A stretch of DNA of 64,000 bases from Klebsiella pneumoniae (GCA_945873095.1 CAMCBU010000005.1:1-64000); one strand, 5' to 3'. Numbered from the stretch's first letter, positions 9,049 through 17,901 are shown. The notes: a model not told the origin generated them from the sequence alone. Translations and numbers: made by a program.

Positions 9049-9501
9049 ATGCGTTCGATGTTGCGTTCGACCATCCTCGTTGCGGTTGTGGCCGCTCTGA
9101 CCGTGCCGGCGTTTGCGCAGGATGCGCGCGTTGCCCAGCAGGTCAAACTGCGTCAAGCCGCATTCACGGTGCTCGGCGCCCAGATGAGCCAGATGGGCGC
9201 CATGGCCGCGGGTCGCGCGCCCTACGACGCCAAGGCGTTCCGTCTCGCTGCCGAGCGCGCGGCCTTCATGGGCACCATCGTTCCCGATCTGTTTCCGGCC
9301 GGGTCGGTCGGCGGCAAAGTCAAGGATGAGCTGTGGCAGAACTCCGCTGATTTCCAAAAGCTCATGAACGACATGAAGAGCAAGACCGCCGCTTTGTCGG
9401 CCGCCGCCGCCAAGGGCGAGAGTTTTGATGCACTCAAGCCGCTGTTTGGCGCAGCGGGCGGCAGCTGCAAAGCTTGTCACGATAAATACAAAGCTGACTA
9501 A
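9049..9501 (+). CDS. Class II cytochrome c (cytochrome c'/c556 type)
   Basis: A 150-residue exported protein. A Sec signal peptide (MRSMLRSTILVAVVAALTVPAFAQ) is followed by a four-helix-bundle cytochrome c' fold, with the heme attachment motif CKACH near the extreme C-terminus, as expected for class II. AGGAGA at 9037-9042 lies 6 bases before the ATG. Such proteins bind NO or CO, or act as periplasmic electron carriers. It is one of three c-type heme proteins in the window. Confidence 0.9.
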   Translation: MRSMLRSTILVAVVAALTVPAFAQDARVAQQVKLRQAAFTVLGAQMSQMGAMAAGRAPYDAKAFRLAAERAAFMGTIVPDLFPAGSVGGKVKDELWQNSADFQKLMNDMKSKTAALSAAAAKGESFDALKPLFGAAGGSCKACHDKYKAD

Positions 9502-9507
9502 TCCAGC

Positions 9508-10062
9508 ATGCTCAGAGGCGAGATCAGTCGGCCCACCGGGCCTGCACGCTATGCCATGTCGGGGCGCAATCACGCCCCGACGTTGGTTTTGTTGACGCCC
9601 GTCGGTGGTGGGCTCGAGCCATGGGCGCCATTGCTGCCGCACCTCGAGCGTTTTTTTCGGGTGCTGCGACTCGATCTGCCGGCGCCTGAGAATGCTGATG
9701 ATGCGCTCGCCGTGCTCGATGCGCTGGGACTCGATCGTGCGCATTGGGGCGCGTTAGGCTCAGCGAGCGTGGCCTTGCGCGTCGCGGTGAGCGCACCGAA
9801 GCGAGTGCTACGCCTCGTACTCGTGAGCGTGGGTGATCTCAGCGTCGGCGCTGCAGAGGCGACGTTAGAGCCGGCTCGAGTCTTAGCGCCAGCCTTGTTG
9901 GTCACCTCGACCGGTTCGACGAGCGCACCGCCTGAACGAGTGGAGCAGGTCCAACGACAACTGGTCGGTGCCGGCCTCGTGGTGCACGATGGTGGCGAGA
10001 GTTTCATCGCCGATCAGCCGGATGACCTCGCGACCACCCTGATCGAATTTCTGCGCGATTGA
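9508..10062 (+). CDS. Small degenerate alpha/beta-hydrolase-like protein
   Basis: The 184-residue product follows the alpha/beta-hydrolase pattern. LVLLTPVGGGLEPWAPLLPHLERFFRV resembles the oxyanion region, GALGSASVALRVA the nucleophile elbow, and ESFIADQPDDLATTLIEFL the C-terminal His region. The lid is missing, and the usual GH before the last helix is replaced by GE, so the catalytic His seems lost. It may be a non-catalytic relative. It starts 6 bases after the cytochrome gene and overlaps the Nudix gene by 4 bases. Confidence 0.65.
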   Translation: MLRGEISRPTGPARYAMSGRNHAPTLVLLTPVGGGLEPWAPLLPHLERFFRVLRLDLPAPENADDALAVLDALGLDRAHWGALGSASVALRVAVSAPKRVLRLVLVSVGDLSVGAAEATLEPARVLAPALLVTSTGSTSAPPERVEQVQRQLVGAGLVVHDGGESFIADQPDDLATTLIEFLRD

Positions 10063-10814
10063 GCCAGACGCTATTCACCGCGCTCTATTTGCCGCTGTGG
10101 ATCGGCGGTGAGATCCGCGGTCGAGTGCGCACCGACCTCGTGGATCGCGTCGCTGGATTCTCGGAGATGGCGACGGTCGAGTCGGGATTACGGTTGCGTG
10201 ATGACGTGCTCGACACCGCCGCTCGCAGCGCGGCATTGCAAAGCGTGGCCGTGCAGCTGCGCAAGCTCGGTTGGATCGCCGACTGGCGCAACGAGCTTTG
10301 CGCGGTGCTCGACACCCGCGGCCGGGAACTCGCCCGCTGTGAGCGCGGTTTGTTCCGCACCCTGGGATTGCAGAACCGTGCCGTACACATCAACGGCATT
10401 CGCACCGATGGGCGTTTGTGGGTCGCACGTCGCAGTGCGATCAAGCGAGCGGACCCCGGTAAGCTCGATACGCTCGCTGCCGGCGGCGTCTTGGCGGGTG
10501 AGTCGTTACGGCGCTGCGCGATCCGTGAGTTGTGGGAAGAGGCGGGCGTTAGCCGCGAGCTGGCACGCGAGATCGATTTTCCGGGCGTCATCATCCGCTC
10601 GTTGCGAGAGGCCACTTTCGGCATTCACGATCAACAGGTCATCGTGGCCGATCTCGTGCTCGATGAGACCTTCGAGCCGGTCGGTCGAGATGGCGAGGTC
10701 GAAGAGTTTCTGTGCCTTGATGCGAAGGCCGTTCGGGCCGCTCTCGAGGGTGGCGAGTTTACGGTTGAGGCGGCGCTCGCAACGCGGGAATGTCTCGAGC
10801 GGCGAGGGCTTTGA
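10059..10814 (+). CDS. Nudix hydrolase with N-terminal DUF4743-like domain
   Basis: The 251-residue protein has an N-terminal domain (about residues 1-105), seen in thiamine-pyrophosphokinase-related Nudix proteins, and a complete Nudix box at residues 142-164 (GGVLAGESLRRCAIRELWEE followed by AGV) that binds the catalytic metal. It should hydrolyse a nucleoside-diphosphate-linked or thiamine-like pyrophosphate. The substrate is not predictable. The TTG start overlaps the previous stop. Its 3' end overlaps the convergent GNAT gene by 56 bases. Confidence 0.87.
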   Translation: MSQTLFTALYLPLWIGGEIRGRVRTDLVDRVAGFSEMATVESGLRLRDDVLDTAARSAALQSVAVQLRKLGWIADWRNELCAVLDTRGRELARCERGLFRTLGLQNRAVHINGIRTDGRLWVARRSAIKRADPGKLDTLAAGGVLAGESLRRCAIRELWEEAGVSRELAREIDFPGVIIRSLREATFGIHDQQVIVADLVLDETFEPVGRDGEVEEFLCLDAKAVRAALEGGEFTVEAALATRECLERRGL

Positions 10815-11268
10815 GCGCCTCGCCCGTGACGCGATGCGGCCACCATTCTCGCTTGGCCTCGGCACCGAGCGAGGCGTAGAAGTCGAGAGCGGGTGTATTC
10901 CAATCGAGCACGGCCCACTCGAAACGCCCGAGATTCTCGGCGACGCAGCGTCGCGCAAGATACACGAGCAACGCACTGCCGATACCGTGACCGCGATATT
11001 CGGGTTTGACGAATAGATCTTCGAGGTAGAGCCCGTGCCGGCCGCGAAAGGTCGAGAAGTTGTAGAACCACAGCGCGAAGCCCGCACTCTGGCCGTTCCA
11101 TTCGGCGATCTCGCAAAAGACGCGCGGGTGTGTCGCGAACAGCGCGGCTTGCAGATCGACGAGCGTGGCGTCCACTTCGGGTAATAGCTTTTCGTAGTCG
11201 GCGAGACCGCGGATCAGATCCAGAACCGTCTCGAGATCCTCGCGCTCAGCGCGTCGCAAGTGCAGCAT
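10759..11268 (-). CDS. GNAT acetyltransferase, spermidine/diamine N-acetyltransferase-like
   Basis: The 169-residue protein contains the GNAT acetyl-CoA loop (EDLFVKPEYRGHGIGSALL) and the later motif WAVLDWNTPALDFYASLGA, both typical of the SSAT-like branch that acetylates polyamines or thialysine. GGAGG lies about 4 bases before the ATG. The last 56 bases overlap the convergent Nudix gene, so both C-termini are encoded by the same DNA. Substrate assignment is by resemblance only. Confidence 0.87.
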   Translation of the reverse strand: MLHLRRAEREDLETVLDLIRGLADYEKLLPEVDATLVDLQAALFATHPRVFCEIAEWNGQSAGFALWFYNFSTFRGRHGLYLEDLFVKPEYRGHGIGSALLVYLARRCVAENLGRFEWAVLDWNTPALDFYASLGAEAKREWWPHRVTGEALKALAARDIPALRAPPQP

Positions 11269-11328
11269 GCCGCCTCCGTTATACTCCGTGCCATTATCCC
11301 CAGCTTTCGCTCTCACAGGAGACCATTG

Positions 11329-12090
11329 ATGCAGATCTCGGGTAAGACGGTCGTGATCACCGGCGGTGGCCGTGGTATCGGGCGTGAGTTGGCTAGGGCT
11401 TTCGCAGCCAAGGGTGGGCGCGTTGCGGCGCTCGATCTCAATCAGGCGGATCTCGATGAGACGGTGGCCCAGTGCAAGGCGCAGGGTGTCGAGGCGCGCG
11501 GCTATGTGGCTAACGTGACCGACGAGCAAGCCGTGATCGCGGCCATGGATGCCATCGTGGGCGATTTGGGCAGCGTCGATGTGCTGATCAATAACGCGGG
11601 TATCGTCAAAGACAGCTTGTTGCTGAAGGTCAAAGACGGGGCGATCACCGGCAAGATGACGCTCGAGCAATGGCAGGCTGTGATCAACATCAACCTGACG
11701 GGCGTCTTCCTTTGTGGCCGTGAAGCGGCCGAGCGGATGGTCAAACAGGGTCGGGGTGGTGTGATCATCAACATCTCGAGCGTCTCGCGCTATGGCAATC
11801 CGGGTCAGACCAACTACACCGCGACCAAGGCGGGCGTGGCGGCGATGGCCGAAGTGTGGGCCAAAGAATTAGCGCGCTATGGCATTCGCGCGGGCTCCAT
11901 TGCGCCGGGATACACGCGCACCGACATTCTCTCGGCGATGCGTCCGGAAATTCTCGACAAGCTCACGGCACAGGTGCCCTTGCGTCGATTGGGCGAAGCG
12001 TCGGAGATTGCCTCGGCGGCGGTGTTCATCGTGGAGAACGACTTCTTCACGGGCCGCTGCATCGATGTCGATGGTGGCATGCGCATCTAG
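11329..12090 (+). CDS. Short-chain dehydrogenase, FabG-like
   Basis: This 253-residue SDR has the cofactor motif TGGGRGIG, the structural NNAG motif, the catalytic Ser in NISSVSRYG and YxxxK in YTATKAG, and ends in the usual C-terminal DGGMRI. It is close to 3-oxoacyl-ACP reductases but stands alone without other fatty-acid synthesis genes, so it may act on another keto or hydroxy substrate. AGGAGA at 11317-11322 lies 6 bases before the ATG. Its TAG stop is shared with the convergent HAD gene in a CTAG. Confidence 0.9.
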   Translation: MQISGKTVVITGGGRGIGRELARAFAAKGGRVAALDLNQADLDETVAQCKAQGVEARGYVANVTDEQAVIAAMDAIVGDLGSVDVLINNAGIVKDSLLLKVKDGAITGKMTLEQWQAVININLTGVFLCGREAAERMVKQGRGGVIINISSVSRYGNPGQTNYTATKAGVAAMAEVWAKELARYGIRAGSIAPGYTRTDILSAMRPEILDKLTAQVPLRRLGEASEIASAAVFIVENDFFTGRCIDVDGGMRI

Positions 12091-12749
12091 CACTCGCGGA
12101 GATGGACACCGGCGGCGAGGATGAGTTCGGCGGGCTTTGCAAGGCCCGCTCCGCCGGCGCTCCCATAGCCCCATTGCGCGGCGAAAAAACGCAGCCCATT
12201 CGCCTCTGCTGAGCGTCGATCCTCGTCCGAGTCACCGACCATCCAAGTTTTCCTGGGCACGAGTTCGTGCCTCTTCAGCACGGCGGCGACCAACGCGGTT
12301 TTGTTCTCGGCGGGCGGTTGCAGCGCATCGAGTGCGTATACCGAGGCGAACCATGCCTGCCAACCTAAATGATTGAGAATGCGCAAGGTCGGCAAGATCC
12401 GCTTGTTCGTCACGATGTAGAGCGCAATGCCAGACTCGTGCATGGCTTGCAGCATGGCCGGTACGCCGGCGTAGACGGCGGTGTGCCGGTAGCCGTCCGA
12501 GTCGTAATGTTCGCGGAACGCCGCGGCCAGGCGATCGATCAAAACCACCTCGTCGCTGCCGGCGAGCTTGGCGAGCGTTAGGCGTAACGGTGGCCCGATG
12601 ATGGATGAATCGAGTGCGCAGCGAGGTTCGATCGAAGCCGCGGTGAGCGCGTGTCGCAACCCGGCGAGCACGCTCGTGGCCGAGTCGATCAGTGTGCCGT
12701 CGAAGTCGAAGAGAATGGCGGTGGGGTTTGCGCCGGTCGACTCGCTCAT
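12087..12749 (-). CDS. HAD-superfamily phosphatase (phosphoglycolate phosphatase-like)
   Basis: This 220-residue HAD protein has motif I DFDGTLIDS with the nucleophile and acid aspartates, motif II VTNK, motif III Lys near PPAENK, and motif IV GDSDED, with a helical cap domain inserted after motif I. It resembles Gph-type phosphoglycolate and pyrimidine-nucleotide phosphatases. The start overlaps the end of the ABC exporter gene by 4 bases (ATGA), so the pair forms an operon. Confidence 0.88.
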   Translation of the reverse strand: MSESTGANPTAILFDFDGTLIDSATSVLAGLRHALTAASIEPRCALDSSIIGPPLRLTLAKLAGSDEVVLIDRLAAAFREHYDSDGYRHTAVYAGVPAMLQAMHESGIALYIVTNKRILPTLRILNHLGWQAWFASVYALDALQPPAENKTALVAAVLKRHELVPRKTWMVGDSDEDRRSAEANGLRFFAAQWGYGSAGGAGLAKPAELILAAGVHLREC

Positions 12750-14542
12750 TCGCCCGCACCATCCGTGAACTGCAGCGCGGCGAGCCGCGCGTAGAGTGGA
12801 TTGTTCGCGATGAGCTCGTCGTGGCGACCACTGGCGACGATCTTGCCTTGGTCCATCACGATGATGCGATCAGCCTTCAACACGGTCGCGAGTCGGTGCG
12901 CGATGATGATCGTCGTGCGGGTGTGCATCAGCGCTTCGAGTGCCCCTTGCACAGCGCGCTCACTTTCGGCATCGAGCGAGCTCGTGGCCTCATCGAGCAA
13001 CAAGAGTGGTGGATTTTTGAGAATGGCCCGCGCGATCGCGATGCGCTGGCGTTGTCCGCCCGAGAGCCGGGTGCCGCGCTCGCCGAGGAAGGTCTCGTAG
13101 CCCTCGGGTAGGGCGCGGATGAATTCATCGGCGGCGGCTGCGCGTGCAGCCGCCTCGACTTCGGCGTCCGTCGCCGTGGGCCGACCGTAGCGAATATTTT
13201 CGCGCGCGCTCGTGCCGAAGAGCATGGTCTCTTGGGGCACGAGGCCGATACGATGACGAATGTCGAGTGGGTCGGCCATCGCCAGATCGACGCCATCGAG
13301 CCGAATTCGACCTTGCTTCGGATCATAGAAGCGCAGCAGTAATTGGAACGTGGTGCTTTTGCCGGCGCCGGAGGGACCGACAAACGCCACCGTTTCGCCG
13401 GGTTCAATATCGATCGAGAAATCATCGAGTGCCGGGCTGTCGGGCCGCGAGGGGTAGTTGAAGGTGACGTGCTCGAAGTTGACGCGACCGGCGGCCGCAG
13501 TGCGTTCGTAGGGCGGTAATGGCAGCGGAACGGGTGGTGCGACGATGGCGGGTTCCGCTTGATGCAGTTCGACGAGGCGTTCCATCGCGCCGGCGGCGCG
13601 CTGCACTTCGCTCCACATTTCACTGAGCGAGGCCGCCGCCACACCCGCGTAAACGGCGAGCAGCAGAAACTGGCCGAGTTCGCCGCCACTCATGGTGCCC
13701 GCGAGCACCTGATGCGCACCAAACCACAACACCAGCGTGATCGCGCCGAAGACCAGCACGGTCGAGAGCGCGGTGAGCCAAGCACGCACCCGTGTGCGCG
13801 TGACGGCGACCCGAAACGAGGCTTCGACTGCATCGTCGTAACGCTGGGCGTTGAGCGCCTCGAGGGTGAATGCCTGCACGGTCTGGATGGCGTTCAAGGT
13901 CTCGCCGGCAAGACCACTGGTGTCGGCGATCCGATCCTGCGACGAGCGCGATAGGGTGCGCAGTTTTCGACCCAAGGCGATCACGGGCACGATCACGATC
14001 GGCATGGCAATCACGATCAAAGCGAGGAGCTTCAAGTTGGTGATGGCGAGCAGCACGAGCGAGCCGACGAGGTTGATCGAGGAGCGCAGTGCGATCGAGA
14101 GGCCGACGCCGGAAATCGACTGCACGAGGGTCGTGTCGGTGGTCAGTCGCGAGAGTACCTCACCCGTACGAGTGACCTCAAAGAATTGCGGATCCATCCG
14201 GATCACGTTGCGGTATACCGCTACACGGATGTCCGCCACGACGCGCTCGCCAAGCCAAGTGACGAGATAAAACCGCAGCGCAGCGAAGCCGCCAAAGAGT
14301 ACGGCGACGCCGAGGAAGACGATGAAGTAGATGTTGATCGTCTCGGCGCTACCGGCGGCCATGCCCTTGTCGATCAAACCTTTGAGGGCGATCGGCAGCG
14401 CGAGCATCGCGCCAGAGGCGAGCAACAGCGCCAGCATCGCCGCGCCGAGCACCTTGCGGTAAGGCTTTAGGAACGGCCACAGTGCCGCGAGTGGACGTAG
14501 TGATTTCGCCTTCGGTCGGTCGGCAAGTGCAGGATCTGTCAT
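12746..14542 (-). CDS. ABC exporter, MsbA-like (fused membrane and ATPase domains)
   Basis: A 598-residue half-transporter with a type I exporter membrane domain of six helices (about residues 25-330), followed by a nucleotide-binding domain with Walker A GPSGAGKST, signature LSGGQRQR, Walker B LLLLDEATSSLD and the H-loop IIAHRLATV. It is expected to work as a homodimer exporting lipids or hydrophobic compounds. No lpxK follows it, so it is not placed in the classical msbA locus. The following HAD phosphatase gene is coupled to it. Confidence 0.92.
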   Translation of the reverse strand: MTDPALADRPKAKSLRPLAALWPFLKPYRKVLGAAMLALLLASGAMLALPIALKGLIDKGMAAGSAETINIYFIVFLGVAVLFGGFAALRFYLVTWLGERVVADIRVAVYRNVIRMDPQFFEVTRTGEVLSRLTTDTTLVQSISGVGLSIALRSSINLVGSLVLLAITNLKLLALIVIAMPIVIVPVIALGRKLRTLSRSSQDRIADTSGLAGETLNAIQTVQAFTLEALNAQRYDDAVEASFRVAVTRTRVRAWLTALSTVLVFGAITLVLWFGAHQVLAGTMSGGELGQFLLLAVYAGVAAASLSEMWSEVQRAAGAMERLVELHQAEPAIVAPPVPLPLPPYERTAAAGRVNFEHVTFNYPSRPDSPALDDFSIDIEPGETVAFVGPSGAGKSTTFQLLLRFYDPKQGRIRLDGVDLAMADPLDIRHRIGLVPQETMLFGTSARENIRYGRPTATDAEVEAAARAAAADEFIRALPEGYETFLGERGTRLSGGQRQRIAIARAILKNPPLLLLDEATSSLDAESERAVQGALEALMHTRTTIIIAHRLATVLKADRIIVMDQGKIVASGRHDELIANNPLYARLAALQFTDGAGE

Positions 14543-14546
14543 GGGC

Positions 14547-15662
14547 TTAGTCTACCGGCAGCTCGAGCACGACCTTGCCCGTTGTCCGCCCACCCTGCAG
14601 CAACTGCATCGCGTCGATGGCTCGTTCGAACGCAAAGCGAGCGCCGATGTGCGGTGGTGAGGGAATGAGTGCCAGCGTGGCGCGCATGGACTCGGGCAGC
14701 CTCGCAGCTTGCTCCCACAGCCAAATCAGGTTGAAGGCGAGCAGACCGCGATTGAGTGGAATCATGGCGAGCGGGTCGAGTTTCGGTCGGCGCAACCAGC
14801 TTGAGAGCAGGCGCAGTGGATTGGGTCGCGCGCCGCCGCCCATGAAATCCGCTGCACCGAACAGCACGTAGCGTCCCTCTGGCGCTAGGCGATCGAAAGC
14901 CGCTTGGAAGGCATCACCACAGACGGCATCGAAGACGATATCGAAGCCGCTCGCCGCGTAGTGCTGCAGCGCGGCATCGAGCTTGGCGGGATACTGCGCA
15001 TCGCGAACCACGATGGCTTGCGGCGCGAGTCCGCGTTCGGCGATCAACCAGCGTCGTTTGTGTTCACTACCCACCACGGCAACGGGTTTTGCTTCGAGGC
15101 TACGCAAGGCCTGCAACGCCTGTAGACCCACACCACCTGCGGCTGATTGCACGAGCACGATGGAGTCTTTGCGGGCGTTACCGAGTCGCTCGAGCCCGTA
15201 CCACGCCGTCAATGCCTGCACGGGGTAAGCAGCCGCTTGCGCGAACGACCAGTCCGATGGCACCGGCCAAAGCGTTGCCTCTGGGACATTCATGGCATCG
15301 GCGTAACCGCCGAAGCGGGTGAGCACCATCACGCGCTCGCCGACGTGTCGCGTGACGACTCCGGCGCCGATGGCCTCGATGGTACCGGCGGCCTCGAGGC
15401 CGGGTACGAAAGGGCCCTTGGGTGTGGCCGAGTACAGCCCCTGGCAAGCGAAGATATCGGCGAAGTTCAGACCGACCGCGTGAACGCGCACCTGCACTTC
15501 GCCTGCGGCCGGTGGCGGCAGGGTGTCGGCGACGAGTTTGAGCTTGCCGAGCGAGCCGGCGCGCGCAATGCGCCAAACACGTCGTTGGCGCGCAGCCGCG
15601 CCTTCGGATCGATCAGAGTTTGACGGCGCTGTTGGCCGGGACTGAGGCATACAGCCGAGCAT
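14547..15662 (-). CDS. MDR-family quinone/zinc-type oxidoreductase (VAT-1-like)
   Basis: The 371-residue protein is a medium-chain dehydrogenase/reductase of the quinone oxidoreductase branch. It has an N-terminal catalytic domain (LPPPAAGEVQVRVHAVGLNF), a Rossmann motif QSAAGGVGLQALQ and a C-terminal portion resembling VAT-1 homologues. No zinc-ligand cysteines are seen at the catalytic positions, so NADPH-dependent reduction of quinones or enones is likely. The first 38-50 bases overlap the AraC gene whichever ATG (15662 or 15650) is used. Neither start has a Shine-Dalgarno, suggesting coupled translation. Confidence 0.85.
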   Translation of the reverse strand: MLGCMPQSRPTAPSNSDRSEGAAARQRRVWRIARAGSLGKLKLVADTLPPPAAGEVQVRVHAVGLNFADIFACQGLYSATPKGPFVPGLEAAGTIEAIGAGVVTRHVGERVMVLTRFGGYADAMNVPEATLWPVPSDWSFAQAAAYPVQALTAWYGLERLGNARKDSIVLVQSAAGGVGLQALQALRSLEAKPVAVVGSEHKRRWLIAERGLAPQAIVVRDAQYPAKLDAALQHYAASGFDIVFDAVCGDAFQAAFDRLAPEGRYVLFGAADFMGGGARPNPLRLLSSWLRRPKLDPLAMIPLNRGLLAFNLIWLWEQAARLPESMRATLALIPSPPHIGARFAFERAIDAMQLLQGGRTTGKVVLELPVD

Positions 15663-16083
15663 ACTGTGACGGCAGCATGCCGGTGTAGCGGCGGAACATC
15701 CGCGCGAAATACGACCCGTCGTGAAAACCGACCGCGTACGCGATCTGAGTGACCGGCATGTCGGCGCGTTGCAGACGCTCGCAGGCGGCGATCACGCGGT
15801 AGCGCAGCAAATATTCGCGGAAAGTCATGCCGAAGATGTGGTGAAAGCTGCGGCTGAACTGGAATCGGCTGAGCCCACAATGCGCGGCGATATCGCGCGC
15901 CGGAAACTTCTCGTGGAAGTGCGCTCGGACATAATCGGGGGCATTGATCACGCCTGCATGCAGCGCAGAGAGCAGCTCGAAACGCGCTTTGACGTCCTCG
16001 ACGGTCGGCAAATCGATCGTCATCGACAGATGAGTGTCCTGTCCCGAATCCGCATTCATCAAAACTGCCCCGCAACCGATCAT
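15613..16083 (-). CDS. AraC-family transcriptional regulator (DNA-binding domain only)
   Basis: A 156-residue regulator made almost entirely of the AraC double helix-turn-helix domain: KFPARDIAAHCGLSRFQFSR, then MPVTQIAYAVGFHDGSYFAR with the FRRYTGMLPSQYARL end. The N-terminal ligand domain is lacking, so it may be a stand-alone activator such as SoxS/MarA types. It immediately precedes and overlaps the oxidoreductase gene, which it may regulate. ATG 16083 and ATG 16059 are both possible starts. Confidence 0.85.
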   Translation of the reverse strand: MIGCGAVLMNADSGQDTHLSMTIDLPTVEDVKARFELLSALHAGVINAPDYVRAHFHEKFPARDIAAHCGLSRFQFSRSFHHIFGMTFREYLLRYRVIAACERLQRADMPVTQIAYAVGFHDGSYFARMFRRYTGMLPSQYARLYASVPANSAVKL

Positions 16084-16221
16084 CTTGTGTTTAGAATGAC
16101 CAGATGATAGATGTTAGTTGCTATTCAAGGCCATTAAGTCGTCGTAACTAGAATAAAACTTTATTGCAAAAGTGTCGGTAATGACATAGCGAGGGTGGGG
16201 GTGCACGGCTAGAATCAGCTG

Positions 16222-16536
16222 ATGGAAAACGAGTTTCGAGATCCCCCTGTCAGCGGCTTCGACGCCGCGTTTACCGACGCGGTCGACCTCGGCAACAAGT
16301 TGGCAGATCGTGACCGCGAGGCCGATGTCTGGGATATCGCCGATGGTCTGCTCGCCGGAGCCATCCAGTACTGGCTGTACTCACGCCAGCCCTGCAAGGA
16401 TCCGCGCTGCACGGAGTGCTTGCCGGTTTCAACAGCCGAAGGGCGCATGGCCGAGTTGCAACGCCTGATCAAGCAACTCTCCGAGGAGAGCGAGTACTAC
16501 CACAGTCCGAACGATTCGAACGTCGGACGCGCTTGA
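16222..16536 (+). CDS. Small conserved-looking protein with a Cys cluster
   Basis: The 104-residue acidic protein is not one I recognise. Residues 55-64 contain a three-Cys motif (QPCKDPRCTECLP) that could bind metal, preceded by a helical stretch (ADVWDIADGLLAGAIQYWLY) and followed by a helix with RMAELQRLIKQLSEESEYY. It has no signal peptide or transmembrane helix. It lies alone between the AraC gene and gabT. Codon use is like that of its neighbours, supporting a real gene. Confidence 0.65.
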   Translation: MENEFRDPPVSGFDAAFTDAVDLGNKLADRDREADVWDIADGLLAGAIQYWLYSRQPCKDPRCTECLPVSTAEGRMAELQRLIKQLSEESEYYHSPNDSNVGRA

Positions 16537-16537
16537 T

Positions 16538-17821
16538 CTAGCGTCGGCTGACGTCCTCGAGCGCCGCCTCGAGCATGGCGAGCCCCTCGGCGAACACGGC
16601 GTCGCTGATCGTCAGTGGCATCAGGAAGCGAACCACGTTGCCGTAGACGCCGCAAGAGAGCAGCACGAGACCCCGTCGACCCGCCGCCTGCACGAGCGCA
16701 CGGGTGAGCTCCGCATCCGGCGCATCGGGGTTGCGTTGCTTTACGAGCTCCATCGCCACCATCGCGCCCAAGCCGCGAATCTCGCCGATGCAGTCCCAAC
16801 GGGATTGCAGATCGCGCAACCGTGCCATGAGTGTCTCGCCGAGGTGTGCAGCGCGAGTACAAAGATTTTCCTCGTCGATCACATCGAGCACCGCAAGCCC
16901 CGCGGCGCAACCGAGCGGTGAGCCGGCGTAAGTACCGCCAAGACCACCGCTGAGCGGCGCATCCATGATGTGCGCTCGACCGGTCACCGCCGAGAGGGGA
17001 AAGCCGCCCGCGAGACTTTTGGCGACGGTCATCAAATCCGGGTCGACACCGGCATGCTCGATTGCGAACAAGCGCCCTGTCCGCGCGAACCCGGTTTGAA
17101 TCTCATCGACGATCAAGACGATGCCGTGCGCATCGCAGAGGCGTCGTAATTCGCGTAAAAATTCAGGCGGCGCGATATAAAAGCCGCCCTCGCCGAGCAC
17201 AGGCTCGATGATCATGGCGGCAACGCGCTGCGGATCGATATCCGCTTTGAAGAGCAACTCGAGACCGCGCAGCGCATCACGGGTCGTGACCCCGTGATAT
17301 TCCATGGGATAGGGCGCGTGGAATACCTCGGGCAGCATCGGGCCAAACCCCGCTTTGTAGGGTTGAACCTTGCCGGTGAGACTCATGCAGCCGAGTGTGC
17401 GGCCGTGAAAGCCGCCACTGAAGGCGACGATGCCCGCACGATTGGTGTGATAGCGCGCGATCTTGATGGCGTTCTCGACCGCCTCGGCCCCGCTCGAGAG
17501 AAACAACGTCTTGTGGGGCCCGGGGCCTGGCATCGATGCGTTCAGTCGCTCGGCGAGGGCAACGTAGCTTTCGTACGGCGTCACTTGAAAACAGGCGTGC
17601 GAGAAGCGAGTCAGCTGGTGCTCGACGGCAGCCACCACTTTGGCATGCAAGTGACCGGTGTTGAGTACGGCGATACCACTGGCGAAATCGATGTAGCGAC
17701 GACCCTCGACATCCCAGAGCTCGGCATTGCGGGCACGCTCGACGTACACCTGCAGCGCGTTGCCGAGACCGCGCGGTATCGCCGCTGCACGGCGTTGGGC
17801 AAGATCAGCGTTCGTGGTCAT
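16538..17821 (-). CDS. gabT: 4-aminobutyrate aminotransferase
   Basis: At 427 residues this matches E. coli GabT in length and in sequence from its first residues (TTNADLAQRRAAAIPRG; WDVEGRRYIDFASGIAVLNT). The PLP lysine is in TVAKSLAGGFP, and the aspartate contacting the ring nitrogen is in VDEIQTGFARTG. It transfers the amino group of GABA to 2-oxoglutarate. ATG 17821 is chosen over GTG 17842 because family members start there. No gabD is adjacent. Confidence 0.92.
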   Translation of the reverse strand: MTTNADLAQRRAAAIPRGLGNALQVYVERARNAELWDVEGRRYIDFASGIAVLNTGHLHAKVVAAVEHQLTRFSHACFQVTPYESYVALAERLNASMPGPGPHKTLFLSSGAEAVENAIKIARYHTNRAGIVAFSGGFHGRTLGCMSLTGKVQPYKAGFGPMLPEVFHAPYPMEYHGVTTRDALRGLELLFKADIDPQRVAAMIIEPVLGEGGFYIAPPEFLRELRRLCDAHGIVLIVDEIQTGFARTGRLFAIEHAGVDPDLMTVAKSLAGGFPLSAVTGRAHIMDAPLSGGLGGTYAGSPLGCAAGLAVLDVIDEENLCTRAAHLGETLMARLRDLQSRWDCIGEIRGLGAMVAMELVKQRNPDAPDAELTRALVQAAGRRGLVLLSCGVYGNVVRFLMPLTISDAVFAEGLAMLEAALEDVSRR

Positions 17822-17858
17822 GGTGTCATCGCTCGCAGGCACGGGTGATCGGGTCTGT

Positions 17859-17864
17859 TAGAAT
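17859..17864 (+). promoter_or_regulatory. Putative extended -10 for the ferredoxin-NADP reductase gene
   Basis: TG-T-TAGAAT forms an extended -10 element 37 bases upstream of the GTG start at 17902, in the short divergent gap shared with gabT. No clear -35 is visible. Confidence 0.35.
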
Positions 17865-17901
17865 TTACCCGTTTTAATCGAGGTTTTCTTCGGGAGTCGC
17901 C

